A stretch of 64,000 nucleotides of DNA. It comes from Thuidium tamariscinum (lineage: Eukaryota > Streptophyta > Bryopsida > Hypnales > Thuidiaceae). Shown one piece after another: positions 16,184-27,300 of the stretch; position 1 is the stretch's first letter; every line of letters begins with the position of its first letter. Location: positions 7,269,501 through 7,333,500 of the forward strand of contig OX344749.2 of assembly GCA_947034885.2 (NCBI GenBank). Direction: 5' to 3'. The notes beneath the pieces were generated by a model. It did no database searches. It was given only the letters and a program-made list of their open reading frames with translations, and had not been told where the DNA came from. Both the position numbers and the translations under genes were made by a program.

Positions 16184-18039
16184 GGGTTAAACCAACACAA
16201 TCATGCCATATTCTTCAGTGCTTCTAGTGACTTACAAATTGACAGACCCCTCTGAACTAAATTTTCACAATATAATCACGATTGAATTGGTCATCTAAAA
16301 ACTATGAATCCTTGGCCTGCTGCAGGTCATTGAAATTGTCTGTTGTGCCATGCTCAGTAGACATTCTCATTTTGGCTACAATTTCTTGGTCATGATCGAA
16401 CTGATCGAACTAGGTCCTCACATGGCTACAATATGGAGGCCTAAAAAAGTCACTCCTTGGAATGAATTTATACTCACTGTGATAAGGTGGAATTTCTTGT
16501 TGCAGTCATTAATCACTTCATCACCATCAATATCATCTAAGGTATTGATTGTCACTTTTAACTCAACCATTGTAGCCCAAATCTTAGTTATTTGAAAAAC
16601 AGTGTCATGTGTCAATGGAAGGTTGAAATGGACATTCCCTAGGTGTGTGTAATGGGCCTTTTGCTTGTCATAGGCTTATTTAGCTAAAGTTAGGCTTTCA
16701 TTAATGGAAAATGAGGGTTCCATAAGCATCCATAGTGAAGGTTTGAAGGCTTTGGAAGACTATAATGGATCATTTCCTACATTTCTATTATATTTTTCTA
16801 CATTTGAAGCTTTGATTCATTCTGTTTGCACTAATAATGAGGAAGTTATGGATAATATTGTTTTTCAAGTAATTTTTGCATCTTCTTGAAAAATAACTTT
16901 GATTGCTCACATCTTTCAATATATATGGTCAAAATTCATGAAAACATTTACCACATAATTTCAAGCACAAGATCCTATGATTAGATTCTGAAAAAAATGT
17001 TTTTGTTTTTTTTCATGGATGAACACAATAGAAATGGAAGTTTTGAATGGTTTTGATGCAAATGTGGGCTCAATCCTTTAAGGGTTTAAGAAAAAAATTT
17101 GTTGAAATTAGATCCTTATACTAACTTCAAACACCATTAGTTTAGTTGTATCAATAGGGGCGCTCTTGTAGAAGGATATGCCTACTTCAATTGAAACCTC
17201 CAAAATAACATTGCCAAGTGGTTGTCATTTGAATTTAAATAAAAAATATTATATAATTATATAAATAAATATAACAAATTTTCATATAAATCTCTAAATT
17301 TTAGGTAGTTTGTCTATCATGCCTATAATTAATAAAATTATATTTCTATTTTAAAATCATTTTTGACTATCTATTTGTGTTCAATTTTTTTGGAAATTCT
17401 TTTAAAAGATATTTATAGTTTCTTTTCTTGAGTCCTATACATGTTTTGTTAAAATAAAATAAAATGCAACATGTTCTATTGCATTCTATTGCATTAAATG
17501 TTATTTAAACTAGGTCTAATTAAAATAGGAATTGCATACCTAGAATAATGAAGTTGTATTGAAGTATTGGCTGGTTAACTTCATTTTTGATTTTTAATTT
17601 TTATGGATTCAATGACACCTTGACATTATTGTTGGATTTTGTCATGTATGGTGTGGCTTCAACTTTTCAATCCATGGATGTTTGTAATGTAGGATTTGAC
17701 AAAATTTGGAGTTGTTTCTTCTTTGATGACTTATTGGCTTGGCTAATTATTTCTATGAATGAGAGGCATGAACCCAAGAAGAATATTTTGCCCTATCTAC
17801 AATTGAAAATCTAACAAGTTTCAAAAGTTAAAAATATTGGTTTTGTGGATTTTGAATTGTAGCCTAAGTTGATAGATGGTAGAGTACAACATAAATAATA
17901 TCAATAGTATTAATTACAATCCTTAATTTTCTTCAAAATAAATCATATCCTTATTGATAATTGTTATAGTATAACTCCTTTCTTTTCCTTGTTACTGGAA
18001 CAATATAATTTGACTAAAATACCATTTTAAAGAAATGGG
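16184..18039. other. AT-rich intergenic DNA without a supported gene
   Basis: Several frames of 60-80 codons exist (16350-16595, 17587-17814), but their composition is that of random AT-rich sequence and I recognise no domain. More degenerate TTAA/CCCTAAA-like ends occur near 17080, suggesting further decayed copies of the neighbouring repeat family. Confidence 0.4.
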
Positions 18040-18960
18040 GTTGTTCTTTTTCCCTCAAAAGTAGGTGTTCACACTTCTTTACATTTGGTAGTCACATGCA
18101 ATAATAGGGCATTTAATGATGGAGGAGGGTTATTTACCTCCTATCCCCCCCCTGCTCCATATTTGTACAGATAAAAAGCTATTGCCATGTATTTTTTAGC
18201 ATCCTTCTTATTTTTGTAAATGAGTAGAGAGACTAATTTTTGGCACCCTATTTTTTGTACATTTTAGAAATACAAAATATCAAAAAGGATATGAATACCT
18301 TGCAAAAGCAAGCATGCGATTAATAAGGTTTTCCATAGCATTTGAACTAGCATTGGACAATACTATTGAAAGGGCCAGTGAAAAATAAAACCAATGGCTA
18401 AAGCATACTATTGATAAGAAAACAAACTCTAGAATAAATAACCAATGAGTTGTAGCATGCAATCTTATAGTATTATGCATTCCATGTAACAAGAGTATGT
18501 TGAAATATCAAAAAGTTGAAAATATAGTAATTTAATATATCGAATGTATTCATAAATACATGCATGAGTAGTCTTAACCTAAGCTCTAAACCCATTGCAA
18601 ATTTTGAGCACAAGCTTGTTCCCACCACACAAGCATGACCCTAGGAGCATTTCCCACCAATCTAAAGGTGTTTAATTTGAATTTAAGAAATAAATTACAA
18701 CCACCCTTCTAAACCATTCATTAGCAAACTAAACCTACTAAGCACTTTTAGAGGGATCAAATATTTGGCACCCTATTTTTTTCTACTATGTCAATTTTTT
18801 CCGATATCCTATTTTTTATATAAATATCTATAAGACATATTACCAATGCTATAGTAAATCTACAAAAAGTATAAAATTTTCCTTCAATGAATTAATATGA
18901 TCCTATTTTTCATTTCATGACATTTTCTACTACAACTAGAGTCCTCCCTCTAAGCTTTTT
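18040..18960. mobile_element. Diverged, shorter relative of the 34885-37798 hAT-like element
   Basis: The left part shares GGGCATTTAATG, a G-rich then C-rich pair around 18121-18155, and CACCCTATTTTTTGTACATTT with the left part of the larger element. The right part shares AACCTACTAAGCACTT, AAGACATATTACCAATGCTA and TTTCATGCTACTTTCTACTACA-type blocks with its right part. The middle of the larger copy is missing here, including both inserted MITEs. Ends are eroded and boundaries approximate. Confidence 0.55.
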
Positions 18961-19407
18961 TTTAAAACAAAGAATTCAAGATGTTCAAGCAAACAATTTG
19001 GAGTTATGATGAAATATCCATAAATTGTCTTTGGATCCATTTTTTAAACTAGAATATATGCATCAAAATATTTTTCAATTTATTTTAATTCAAATACAAA
19101 ATGAGGCTACAACTACTTTACTTGTTTTCAAATTAAAGAATCAAGGATTTGTGGGTTGAACTGTTAGACTAATGGAGGGGCTATAAAAGGTATGCTTATC
19201 TCAAAAGATGCTTTTAGAGCACATACAATTTCAGAGCATGCTCATTGAAACCTTCAATGAATTGGAGGATGGAGTTACTTGTCCTGAAGGGTATAGATTG
19301 TCAACAAACTTGTAGAAGAAAGTGACATGGAAAATGAAGTGCTTATCATAGACCAAGTTTAATCCTTGAAGGACAATGAAGCTGAAAAGTAGTCAATGGA
19401 TGACTTT

Positions 19408-19781
19408 CATAAGAGGATTTTCTGGGCCTCTGGAAGACTGTTTCGGGATTGTTCCCTGAAATTGTTCCCAGTGCTGCAGACCAGCCCCTGCTGGTCTGAA
19501 ATTTTGAATTTCGAAAAAAAAAAATTAAAATTTTATTTTTTTCAAGAATTTCAGAATGTCTTAAAAAGCAAAAAACTGATTAAAAAAAAAAAAAAAAATT
19601 TCAGAATTTTTTAAAAAAAATATTTAATAATTAACTAATTAAATTAATTAAATAACCTTATCTGACGTGGCAGTCGCTCGACCACATCAGCATGCTGATG
19701 TGGCAGCGTTCCCAGCGTTCCCACAGCGTTCCCAGCATTCGGGAACTCGCAGTCTTCTAAACGGCCAGAAATCCTCTTATG
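19408..19781. mobile_element. GGGAACG-family MITE, about 374 bp
   Basis: The terminal inverted repeats are CATAAGAGGATTTTCTGG and CCAGAAATCCTCTTATG. Inside the ends lie AGACTG, TTGTTCCC and CAGACCAGCCCCTGCTGGTC, then a run of A/T, then a GC-rich block with GACGTGGCAGTCGCTCGACC and repeated GCGTTCCCA. The element at 36374-36736 is the same family in opposite orientation with the same parts. Non-coding. Confidence 0.8.
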
Positions 19782-19784
19782 ATT

Positions 19785-20980
19785 ATTTATTATAGAAACA
19801 AATAATGCACCTATTGGTCCAATGATCAAAGGACTTTTGTCGTCTATCTTAGGTGAGGGGGGCACATCCTATGTACCTATAAGGATAGATTGGTTACTAT
19901 GGAAATCAAGTTCTTGGGAACTACATGAATCATTTGCTAAAAAAATCCAAGAGCACTTGTAAGAGGTCAATTTATTGCACATGACCTTCTCTTTTTACAC
20001 CAAATTCCAAGGATGAACCTTTGCACTTCTATCCTATATAAAAAGATTCTCTACTATCCATCAGATTGTGTGGTTGAGTCCTTTTAGGATTTAAGGTTGA
20101 CCTTTAAAAGACAGAGTGGTAACTGTGGAAATCATTCATTTTGATACCATGGGAATCATTGGTTTACAAAAATCCAAAAGCACTGATTGAAAGTGAAACT
20201 ATTTAAAAAAATGTCCCTTTTCCATACAAAATTCCAAAGATTAATAGTTACTATTGTGTCCTACACAGAAAAATACTTTGTCATCTATTGGACACTAAAC
20301 GTCTGGGTCAATGTTTATGGGTTAATGAAGATTAAAGGACTCTTGTGCAGCGACTCTAAACCAAACTATGATTCCCTAAACCGCGAGTCCCTAAACCGTG
20401 AGTCCCTAAACCGCCCCTAAGGGAGAAAGGCTCAGAAATGGAGCATCTAAGGGTTGATCTTCCTTTTTCATGTAATAAAACAAACGGAAATATTTCTAGC
20501 CCATTTTTCAAGGGAAGAAAAATAGATGAGGTATCTAACACAAGTGATTTCATATTTTTTGAAGAATTTTTGAATTAGTTATGAATTTTCAAACAAAATG
20601 TGTTGTAGGTCCCTATTTATGTCCCTAGATCCTCCATGCATGAATGATTCACTTGCAACTTCAAAGAAAAGATGGAAAAGGAAGGAGAATGATTGGCTCT
20701 CACTATTCCTGATGCATCTTTCCTTGATTCATTCAATGACCATTTAAGAACCACATATTATCCATTAATTCCATTTCAATACCTTTTATAGGTTCCATTC
20801 TTAATACCCGCTCTATTTTAGGACCTCCTACCTTACCTTATTTTGCTTCACAGATCGCTGTGATGAGACCGATCTGCAGGGAGTCAGGGAGTCAGTCAGG
20901 GTTCAGGGTTTCAGGATTTTTTCCTGTTTTATTTTTTCTAAGGGTTTAAGGATATAAGTTAAAAAGGGTCTACCTCAACT
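19785..20980. repeat. Repeat-derived region related to the 43407-44208 element
   Basis: The part 20400-20640 shares blocks with 43480-43610 (GATGAGG, AAGTGATTTCATATTTTTTG, TTATGAATTTTCAAA, GTAGGTCCCTATT). Parts of 19890-20170 resemble the interior of the TTAA MITEs (GGTAACTGTGGAAATCA, CATGGGAATCATTGG, TCCAAAAGCACTGATTG). This is a mosaic of old insertions with unclear limits. No gene is seen. Confidence 0.4.
20374..20418. repeat. Three tandem copies of a 15-bp unit, consensus CCCTAAACCGCGAGT
   Basis: The core CCCTAAACCG recurs three times at 15-bp spacing, the third copy running into CCCCTAAGGG. The unit contains CCCTAAA, the plant telomere heptamer, but spacing and sequence are not telomeric. 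Confidence 0.7.
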
Positions 20981-23028
20981 GCTCCGTTGCAGGAGGTTTT
21001 CCGTTGAGACCGTCCGGCTCCATCCGTTGAACGGACCCTGTACACTTCCGTTGGGATGCGAGCTCGGTCTGCGGCTCCAAGGATTGAAACCCTTCAGTGA
21101 CCCTAATTACTGACAATCAGGGTGTAGTACTCATAATTTCATGCTTAAGCATCCAGCCTCATAACCTCATACCTACTTGAATTGTCCCCGTTGGTCCAGT
21201 CTTAATTGGTCAATGTTTGAAGAGCTGAGACTGAACAATCCATTGCCTTGTTAATTTGATCGGGATTTGAGTTTGTGCTGCAAAAATGATGACCATGACT
21301 GAGGCTAGGTACTTCCCTTGAGAATCATTAATATATTGTAGTCGTCCTCCTCCATTGGCCATTGAATTGTGTATGTTTGCTATCGCGATGTTGAAGCATT
21401 AGCAGGAGACAGCCATGGTTGGGTGTTCTTTCGATTCATTCTCCGATGGTAATGAATGGGGAAATGGATTACATGGTCTCGATCTGTAGTTTGCCCTTCT
21501 AACGAGCTCCTTCAGGCATGTTCATATTCTTCAAAATGGTGTGTTTCAAAGTGCCGACATTCAAGTGCCAAACTCTCTAGCTGAGGTTCTAAACAGTCAG
21601 TAAAGAAGGGACAATTTCCTGAAATTTTATTGAATTCTATTGAATTTGTCCTTAAGCTCGAATTTTTCAGCATTGGAGGGTAAAGAACGGGAGACACAGA
21701 AGACCTGCATGGGAACTGCCGTTGAGCTTGTCACGTGACGCTCCGTTGTTCAATCCGAGAGAGTAAAGAATAATGCTTGAAATGCAAGGGAATTGGAATC
21801 AGATGAAGTTTCAATGAAATCAGCTGTGACTCCTATTGATTCTTGCACTCACTCCAATTAATTTGGTTTTCATCAATAAGAGTTGAGCCCACTTGGATTG
21901 CGCACCCTCGAATTCCCGCAAATGGAAACTGGTACAGGAACCCATAGTTACGCGGAATACAACGACGGCACTCTCAGTTCCAGATGAAACCCTTATGTGC
22001 AACGCAACGCTGCTCCAAACACTGTGGTAGCTCCGAGCACGCAAGGGGTGTTGTATCAAGCTACCAAGCTCGGTCTTGTGTCCATGGAGGCACAGCGACC
22101 CTAGCCTAGCGCCTATTTCGACTGTCTATCAGCAAGTTGCGGCAATCCAAAGTCCTGCGAAACAAATGCAGCAGAGTCCGGGACGACTCGATGTCCTGCA
22201 GTCACGAAATGTGGTAAACGTTCAGGTTAGACTTCTGCTTGTGCCACCTCGACTGTACGATACGCTGGAGATAATTATTCGTGTTCGAAGCGAGCTCGCG
22301 ACTTTCACATGCCATTACCGGATATTGCTTCTTTCCATACGTTGGAGAGCTAGCGGTGCCTTGGATTAGTAAAGATTTTACGATAGGTTTAGATATGGGA
22401 TGCGGAACCTAAAAATTGCCGCAGTTGTGAAAATTTGCCAATCTAATGAAATTGAAATCCGCAGGAGTTATGCCGCTCCAGTTCTTAATGATCTTTGCCC
22501 TTGATCACGACACTCTAACGAATATAACAGAAACCCATCTAAGTTAGTACATAAATATCCTAACATCAAGCATTTGAAATCACAATCTGTCACATCAATT
22601 GAGATTTTGTCAACTTTCAGCGTACATTCGGTAGCCAGCTGCTAGCTAGCCCCAAGCGAAGGACAAGGAAAAAAATCCCACTGTCGAGACTACAAGTTCG
22701 GTGCTCGATCATGTCGAAGGTACAACCAGTCCTGCCGAGACCAGGAATTCAGGGGGAAGTGCTTCTGTTCTCGACAGGAAGGCGACCTGTTAACGATAAA
22801 TTTGGGAAGATGTAACAATTGGATTTCATTTCGTTCATAGGGAGACAGGCAGATAGCCAGATTACCATTGATTTCCCGGTTCATTTGCAATGTTGCCATC
22901 AGGGAAAACTTAAGCGACTGATTGTCACTGTTCCGTGATCAATTCCCCCCGTTCGTAGTGCAATTTCATCTGGAAAATTGCTGATTAGGAAGAGAACGGT
23001 ACTAACCCTGAGGTTTCAGCACGCGAGC
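20981..23028. other. Mixed unique sequence upstream of the RING gene
   Basis: Base composition rises towards the RING gene and several 60-97-codon frames occur (for example 22076-22369), none with a recognisable domain. The sequence GAGGTTTCAG just before 23021 could be a splice acceptor, so this stretch may hold 5' exons or a 5' UTR of the RING gene. The 21000-21060 segment has several CCGTTG motifs of unknown meaning. Confidence 0.35.
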
Positions 23029-23340
23029 ATGGAAACATTCCGTGGAAAAGAGTGCAGTATCTGTTTAAGCAAAATCACAGTCGCCAGGCCGGTTCTCACC
23101 CCGTGTCACCATTTCTTCTGTGAACCCTGCTTGGCCGAGTGGCTCTCGCGGCAGAAGGAGTCTCTGCGAGCATCGCGTAATTACTGTCGCTGCCCTAATT
23201 GTCGAAAAGTCACTCAGCAACCCGGAACATGCCCCGTGTGTCGTGGCCCCGTCACTCAGTACTGGCGCATGTCACTTCACAAGTCACTAACTTACCTGCA
23301 AATCAACCTTCCCAGTTGCAAGCTGCGTCAAGTAGATTAG
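23029..23340 (+). CDS. Small C3HC4 RING-finger protein
   Basis: From the first ATG of the frame (23029) this encodes 103 aa. The RING runs from about residue 8 to 60: ECSICLS, then TPCHHFFCEPC (Cys-x-His-x2-Cys-x2-Cys), then after a 25-residue basic loop CPNC; a further CPVC follows. Such proteins are usually E3 ubiquitin ligases recruiting an E2, with an unspecific localisation. The frame stays open upstream to 22978 without an ATG, and a possible splice acceptor (TTTCAG, ending 23020) precedes the start, so this may be the last exon of a longer gene. No other domain is visible; the C-terminus (LHKSLTYLQINLPSCKLRQVD) is not recognised. The substrate is unknown. Confidence 0.7.
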   Translation: METFRGKECSICLSKITVARPVLTPCHHFFCEPCLAEWLSRQKESLRASRNYCRCPNCRKVTQQPGTCPVCRGPVTQYWRMSLHKSLTYLQINLPSCKLRQVD

Positions 23341-24313
23341 AGTAAATTTAAGATACCTCTCCGAACTTACAAAGGCGAATATAATATGTCCTAAGATATG
23401 TTCCCCAATAGGCATCTAAGAATACCCTGCCTTAGTAATAGCCTGCAGAAAATTTTGCTGTTGAATATTGAAAGAGGATTTTAACGCATCTTAACATTCA
23501 ATTTTTGGACACCATATGAACAAGCAGCTGTGTTCCTGAAGGGTTTTCACCGAGGGTTATGATACCCTCTGACCTCAACCTAAGTACTTCGGAAGGCAAT
23601 CATATGTAGATTTTCTAACCTTCACATACGATGAGTGCTGACAAGAGTGCTGCACTATCAATGATAGTGTGGCAAGTGTGCAAGGTATCCTAAAATGTCA
23701 TTGAAGAGAGGGACAGAGGTTGCACCAACCGACTTCATGTACCAAATAAATAAAGCTATGAATTTCTAAACGTCGATTCTCTAGGTGTACTTAAATCAAA
23801 CCTCGACTCTCATGTTCTGATCATGTGCATTTCAGAGAAAAACTGAAGGGTTAGGGTAGATGCTTGACATGATTCTTCAACCTTCGACACCGAAATGCTT
23901 CGGGGATCGCAGCACCCTGACCATGTTCCCACAGCAGATCGGTAGATAACTTACTGAGTTCAAGAATAAACATCGATGCAATTAATTCATTGTATTCATT
24001 CATATGAATTCTCCTCATGTGTACACTTCTCACTGAGACATTGAGAGGACACAATGCCAACGGTTCACTGAAGTTATCGTACATATCGTCCATCTTACAT
24101 AAAAATATTCTGTCAGCAGTTCTAGCTTCGAATCAATTAGAACATGGCTGCATGCACTCCCAATTCCACTTCAAATCCTCTAAAAAAATCAAATTATAAC
24201 TAAGGCATACATCCAATATCTAGAATTACTGAGTGCTCCACAATAAAAACTTTCAAGAGAAAGAGCACCTTGTGCCCACGACCACCATGGCTCCTTGATA
24301 TAGGAAGACAAAT
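23341..24313. other. Interval between convergent RING and importin-like genes
   Basis: The two genes point towards each other, so this interval should contain both 3' UTRs. AATAAATAAA lies at about 23747-23756 on the plus strand. About 45 bp near 23662-23710 (GTGTGGCAAGTGTGCAAGGTATCCTA) resembles 8741-8790 in the first intron of the BSK-like gene. No open frame is convincing. Confidence 0.4.
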
Positions 24314-27300
24314 TCATGATAGGGCAGCCTTGCAAGAGGGAAACTTCTCCTTGAACCTGGTCAGAAGCTCTTTGGGTAGCGGTTGCTCAGACAGGAGTCT
24401 TTTACCGTGTGCTGCTAGGTAAGCCAAAACAGCAGCCTCCTGATCCACCAGACCCAGAACACCTGTGGCCAACACAAAAATTATACTCAAAAACAGTGTG
24501 AATTAAGGCCAAGAAGGTCTAAAATATTCCGCCTCCTTAAATTATAACACCAGTTCCAAACACAGAAAACCTAAGGTGCACGAAGACACTACTGAACTGA
24601 TGGGTGCGCCCCACATTCCCATTTTTGATGCTATATCAAATACATTTCCAGCTGCTACCAGCGCAGGCATCAAACCTAGTGGTCCAAATGACATTGTAGA
24701 TGGAACGACCGAAAAGCTCTCATAGGTGAGTTCCACTAGACCCCGACGAGTAATCTAATAGACTTAGGCTCCGCCCACAGCAACCAAGTAGCACCAATTA
24801 GCTAACGGTATTAGGTCGCATAACTTTTTGTGAACCAACTAACCTATTCTGTGCCTCACTTGCTTGGAGACTACTGGGGAGTTAGGCTTTCAAGTTAGGT
24901 GATTGCTGCTACTTGCTTGAGGTCGATGGATTTTTGCGCTTCAAAATCATTGGTATGGGCACAGTAACTTGTCCAAACCGGGGAGTTAACTTAAGTAATG
25001 GAAATGAATGAAATGCATTGCCAGTTAGTTTACTTGGCAGGAGTTAGCACCAAATTGCAAATTGACAAAAGTTGGGCACTGCAGGCATTTAGTAACTAGT
25101 TCCACTTAAATAAATTAGCGCAACTTGGTTGGTGCGGAGTGCTTAAGAGGAAGTAGCGTTTACCATGCACAGGACTAAATGCCAAAAAAGTCTAGAAATA
25201 CAATGTATGGACAAAGGTGTTCGTTGTTGAGGGAACGCATAACGTCGAAGAATCCACGAGCAGACGCTGGAGAGATAAATGTGGAGCGTATAAAGACAAA
25301 AGACAAAGCAAGCACGATCATACCGAGCTCTATCTCGTGACCGTCTTCGTCCCGCCCATTCTCAGCTTCCTCCACAGCTTCCTCTTGTAGCTCACGAGCC
25401 GTCTCTGCGTATCGCTCCAGAAATTGATCCTCTGTCTCAACATGTTCCGTCTCCGATTCTTCAGACTCCAATTCCTACAATAGAATGTTTCAATTAGCCA
25501 GGACTCCAAAAATACAAGTCTATAGAAACTTCGTATCACTTACAATTATTCTATGATTGTTTAGCCTCAAGACGAAATGTTGATCTATTTTTGAGAGGAG
25601 CATAGCCCACAGCTAATAAGATAAGCGTTGCAGTAGCAAACGAAATCAAAAAGGGGAATTTTCCAACAACACTTGAAACACATACGTCCTCGCTCTCATC
25701 TTCTTCGTCATCCTCCTCTGATTCCGATACAGAGGCGCTTTCGTCACTATCTGAGGATTCGAGAAGCTCCTTCAGGTCCACTGTGACCTCCAATAGCGAA
25801 CGGAAGCAGTGGTGAACTATTTTGCGACTTCTTGGATCGCAAAATTTATCACTTCGTAACACGTATTCCAATAACTTCTGCAATGCCATGGCTGCTTCCA
25901 TAGCCCAAACCAAAGAACAAGCTTATTAGCAAATCTGACACTGAAAAGGGCATTTTTTCGAGCAATTCTATCGCCAACAGGCTACACAGCATACCATCAG
26001 AGGCAAAAGAAAACAAAAAACTTGGGGCACCCAGTTCTCACGACAACTAGTAAGATTTTAATAAGTAAGATCAAGTTTGAATTCCAGAGCAATGAATATA
26101 ATTGTTTAAATAACAAAACAGTAAGACTAGAGAACAATAAGTAGTGAGATTCATGGATCACCTGCAAGCTTCATCTCCGACTCAAGTGATAGTCCAGGCT
26201 CTGCTTCGCTTTCTGCAAGTCCTGCCAGTGCGTTGGCCCAACGGAGTAAACCTGGGCTAGTATCCTCAGTGGAGGTAGCAGCATCGTCTTGAGCAGACAA
26301 AATCTTGTCCACATTTTCAGGAAATAAAATGAAGCACAATGATATCACAAGAATCAGAGGCTTGGCCAGGGGAACGGTCATGGATGTCAACCTCTGTAAA
26401 CGCCAGAAAGAAACTTTACAGAATCTAGGGACCAGTACTGAAGCGATTTCCTCGCTCTCGAAGGAAATCGAAGAAGCATGCAGAAGAGCATGAGCGCATC
26501 GGCATGCACGCCAACACGCAGCTGGATAAGCTGACTCGATTGCTGTAGTAACAAAGACGACCAGATTCTCCAGAACAGAGCGTGGGGGACCAGGGAATGG
26601 CGACACCGATTCCGGGGGCTCTGTGAAACTCGTCATTGGACACCGCCCCTGACATTCATTGGACCCATATCAATTTTGCGCGATTCAGGATACTCGACAA
26701 ACAGTAAACAATAGACAATGCATCTCTCGATGTGAATTCAGGACCAGTTATGCAGATTAGAAGGATATTATCGTAGCAGCTTCAGAACGTGAATTAAAAA
26801 TAAGGAATTATAACAAACCTGAAGAGCAACAGCCTCCTCAATGGTATCAAAAGCTGATTCATCTTCCTCATCTTCCCATGCTCTCCAGTCCATTATCAAG
26901 TGCGACCACACGCCAAGTAACGGCTCCACTTTCATGTTTGCAGCTGCGATTTCATCCAAAGTGTACCGTAGGATAGCTACCAGCAGTACCGATGCATCAC
27001 TCAGGCACGAAGGTGGAGGAATGGGTTGTGGTAAATCTTCCTCCTGTAAGAAAATGGATGAATACAATTTCAGTCGTGGCAAATGTAATTTCTGAAAGCA
27101 TTGCGTGAAGTAATTTGTGGACATCAATAGCTGAGAATTGTAACTCTCCAAATTGTGACGACGTGCGATACTATCCCACCTAAATGTGGTTCTAAAGAGT
27201 GGATTAACCTGTAAGGACGTAAGCCACGCTCGCTGCAACAACTCAGAGAAGGTGTCGGCCAACTGTGAGCATCCAGCCTTCCATCTTTGTAGTTTTTTCC

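Noticed and set aside
20374-20418. CCCTAAA repeats considered as an interstitial telomere block
   Set aside because: Only three copies at 15-bp spacing with extra bases; plant telomere repeats are continuous 7-mers.
26841-27095. Plus-strand frame with a Ser tract (SSSSSS)
   Set aside because: Antisense to the acidic part of importin exon 18; the Ser run is the complement of Asp/Glu codons.
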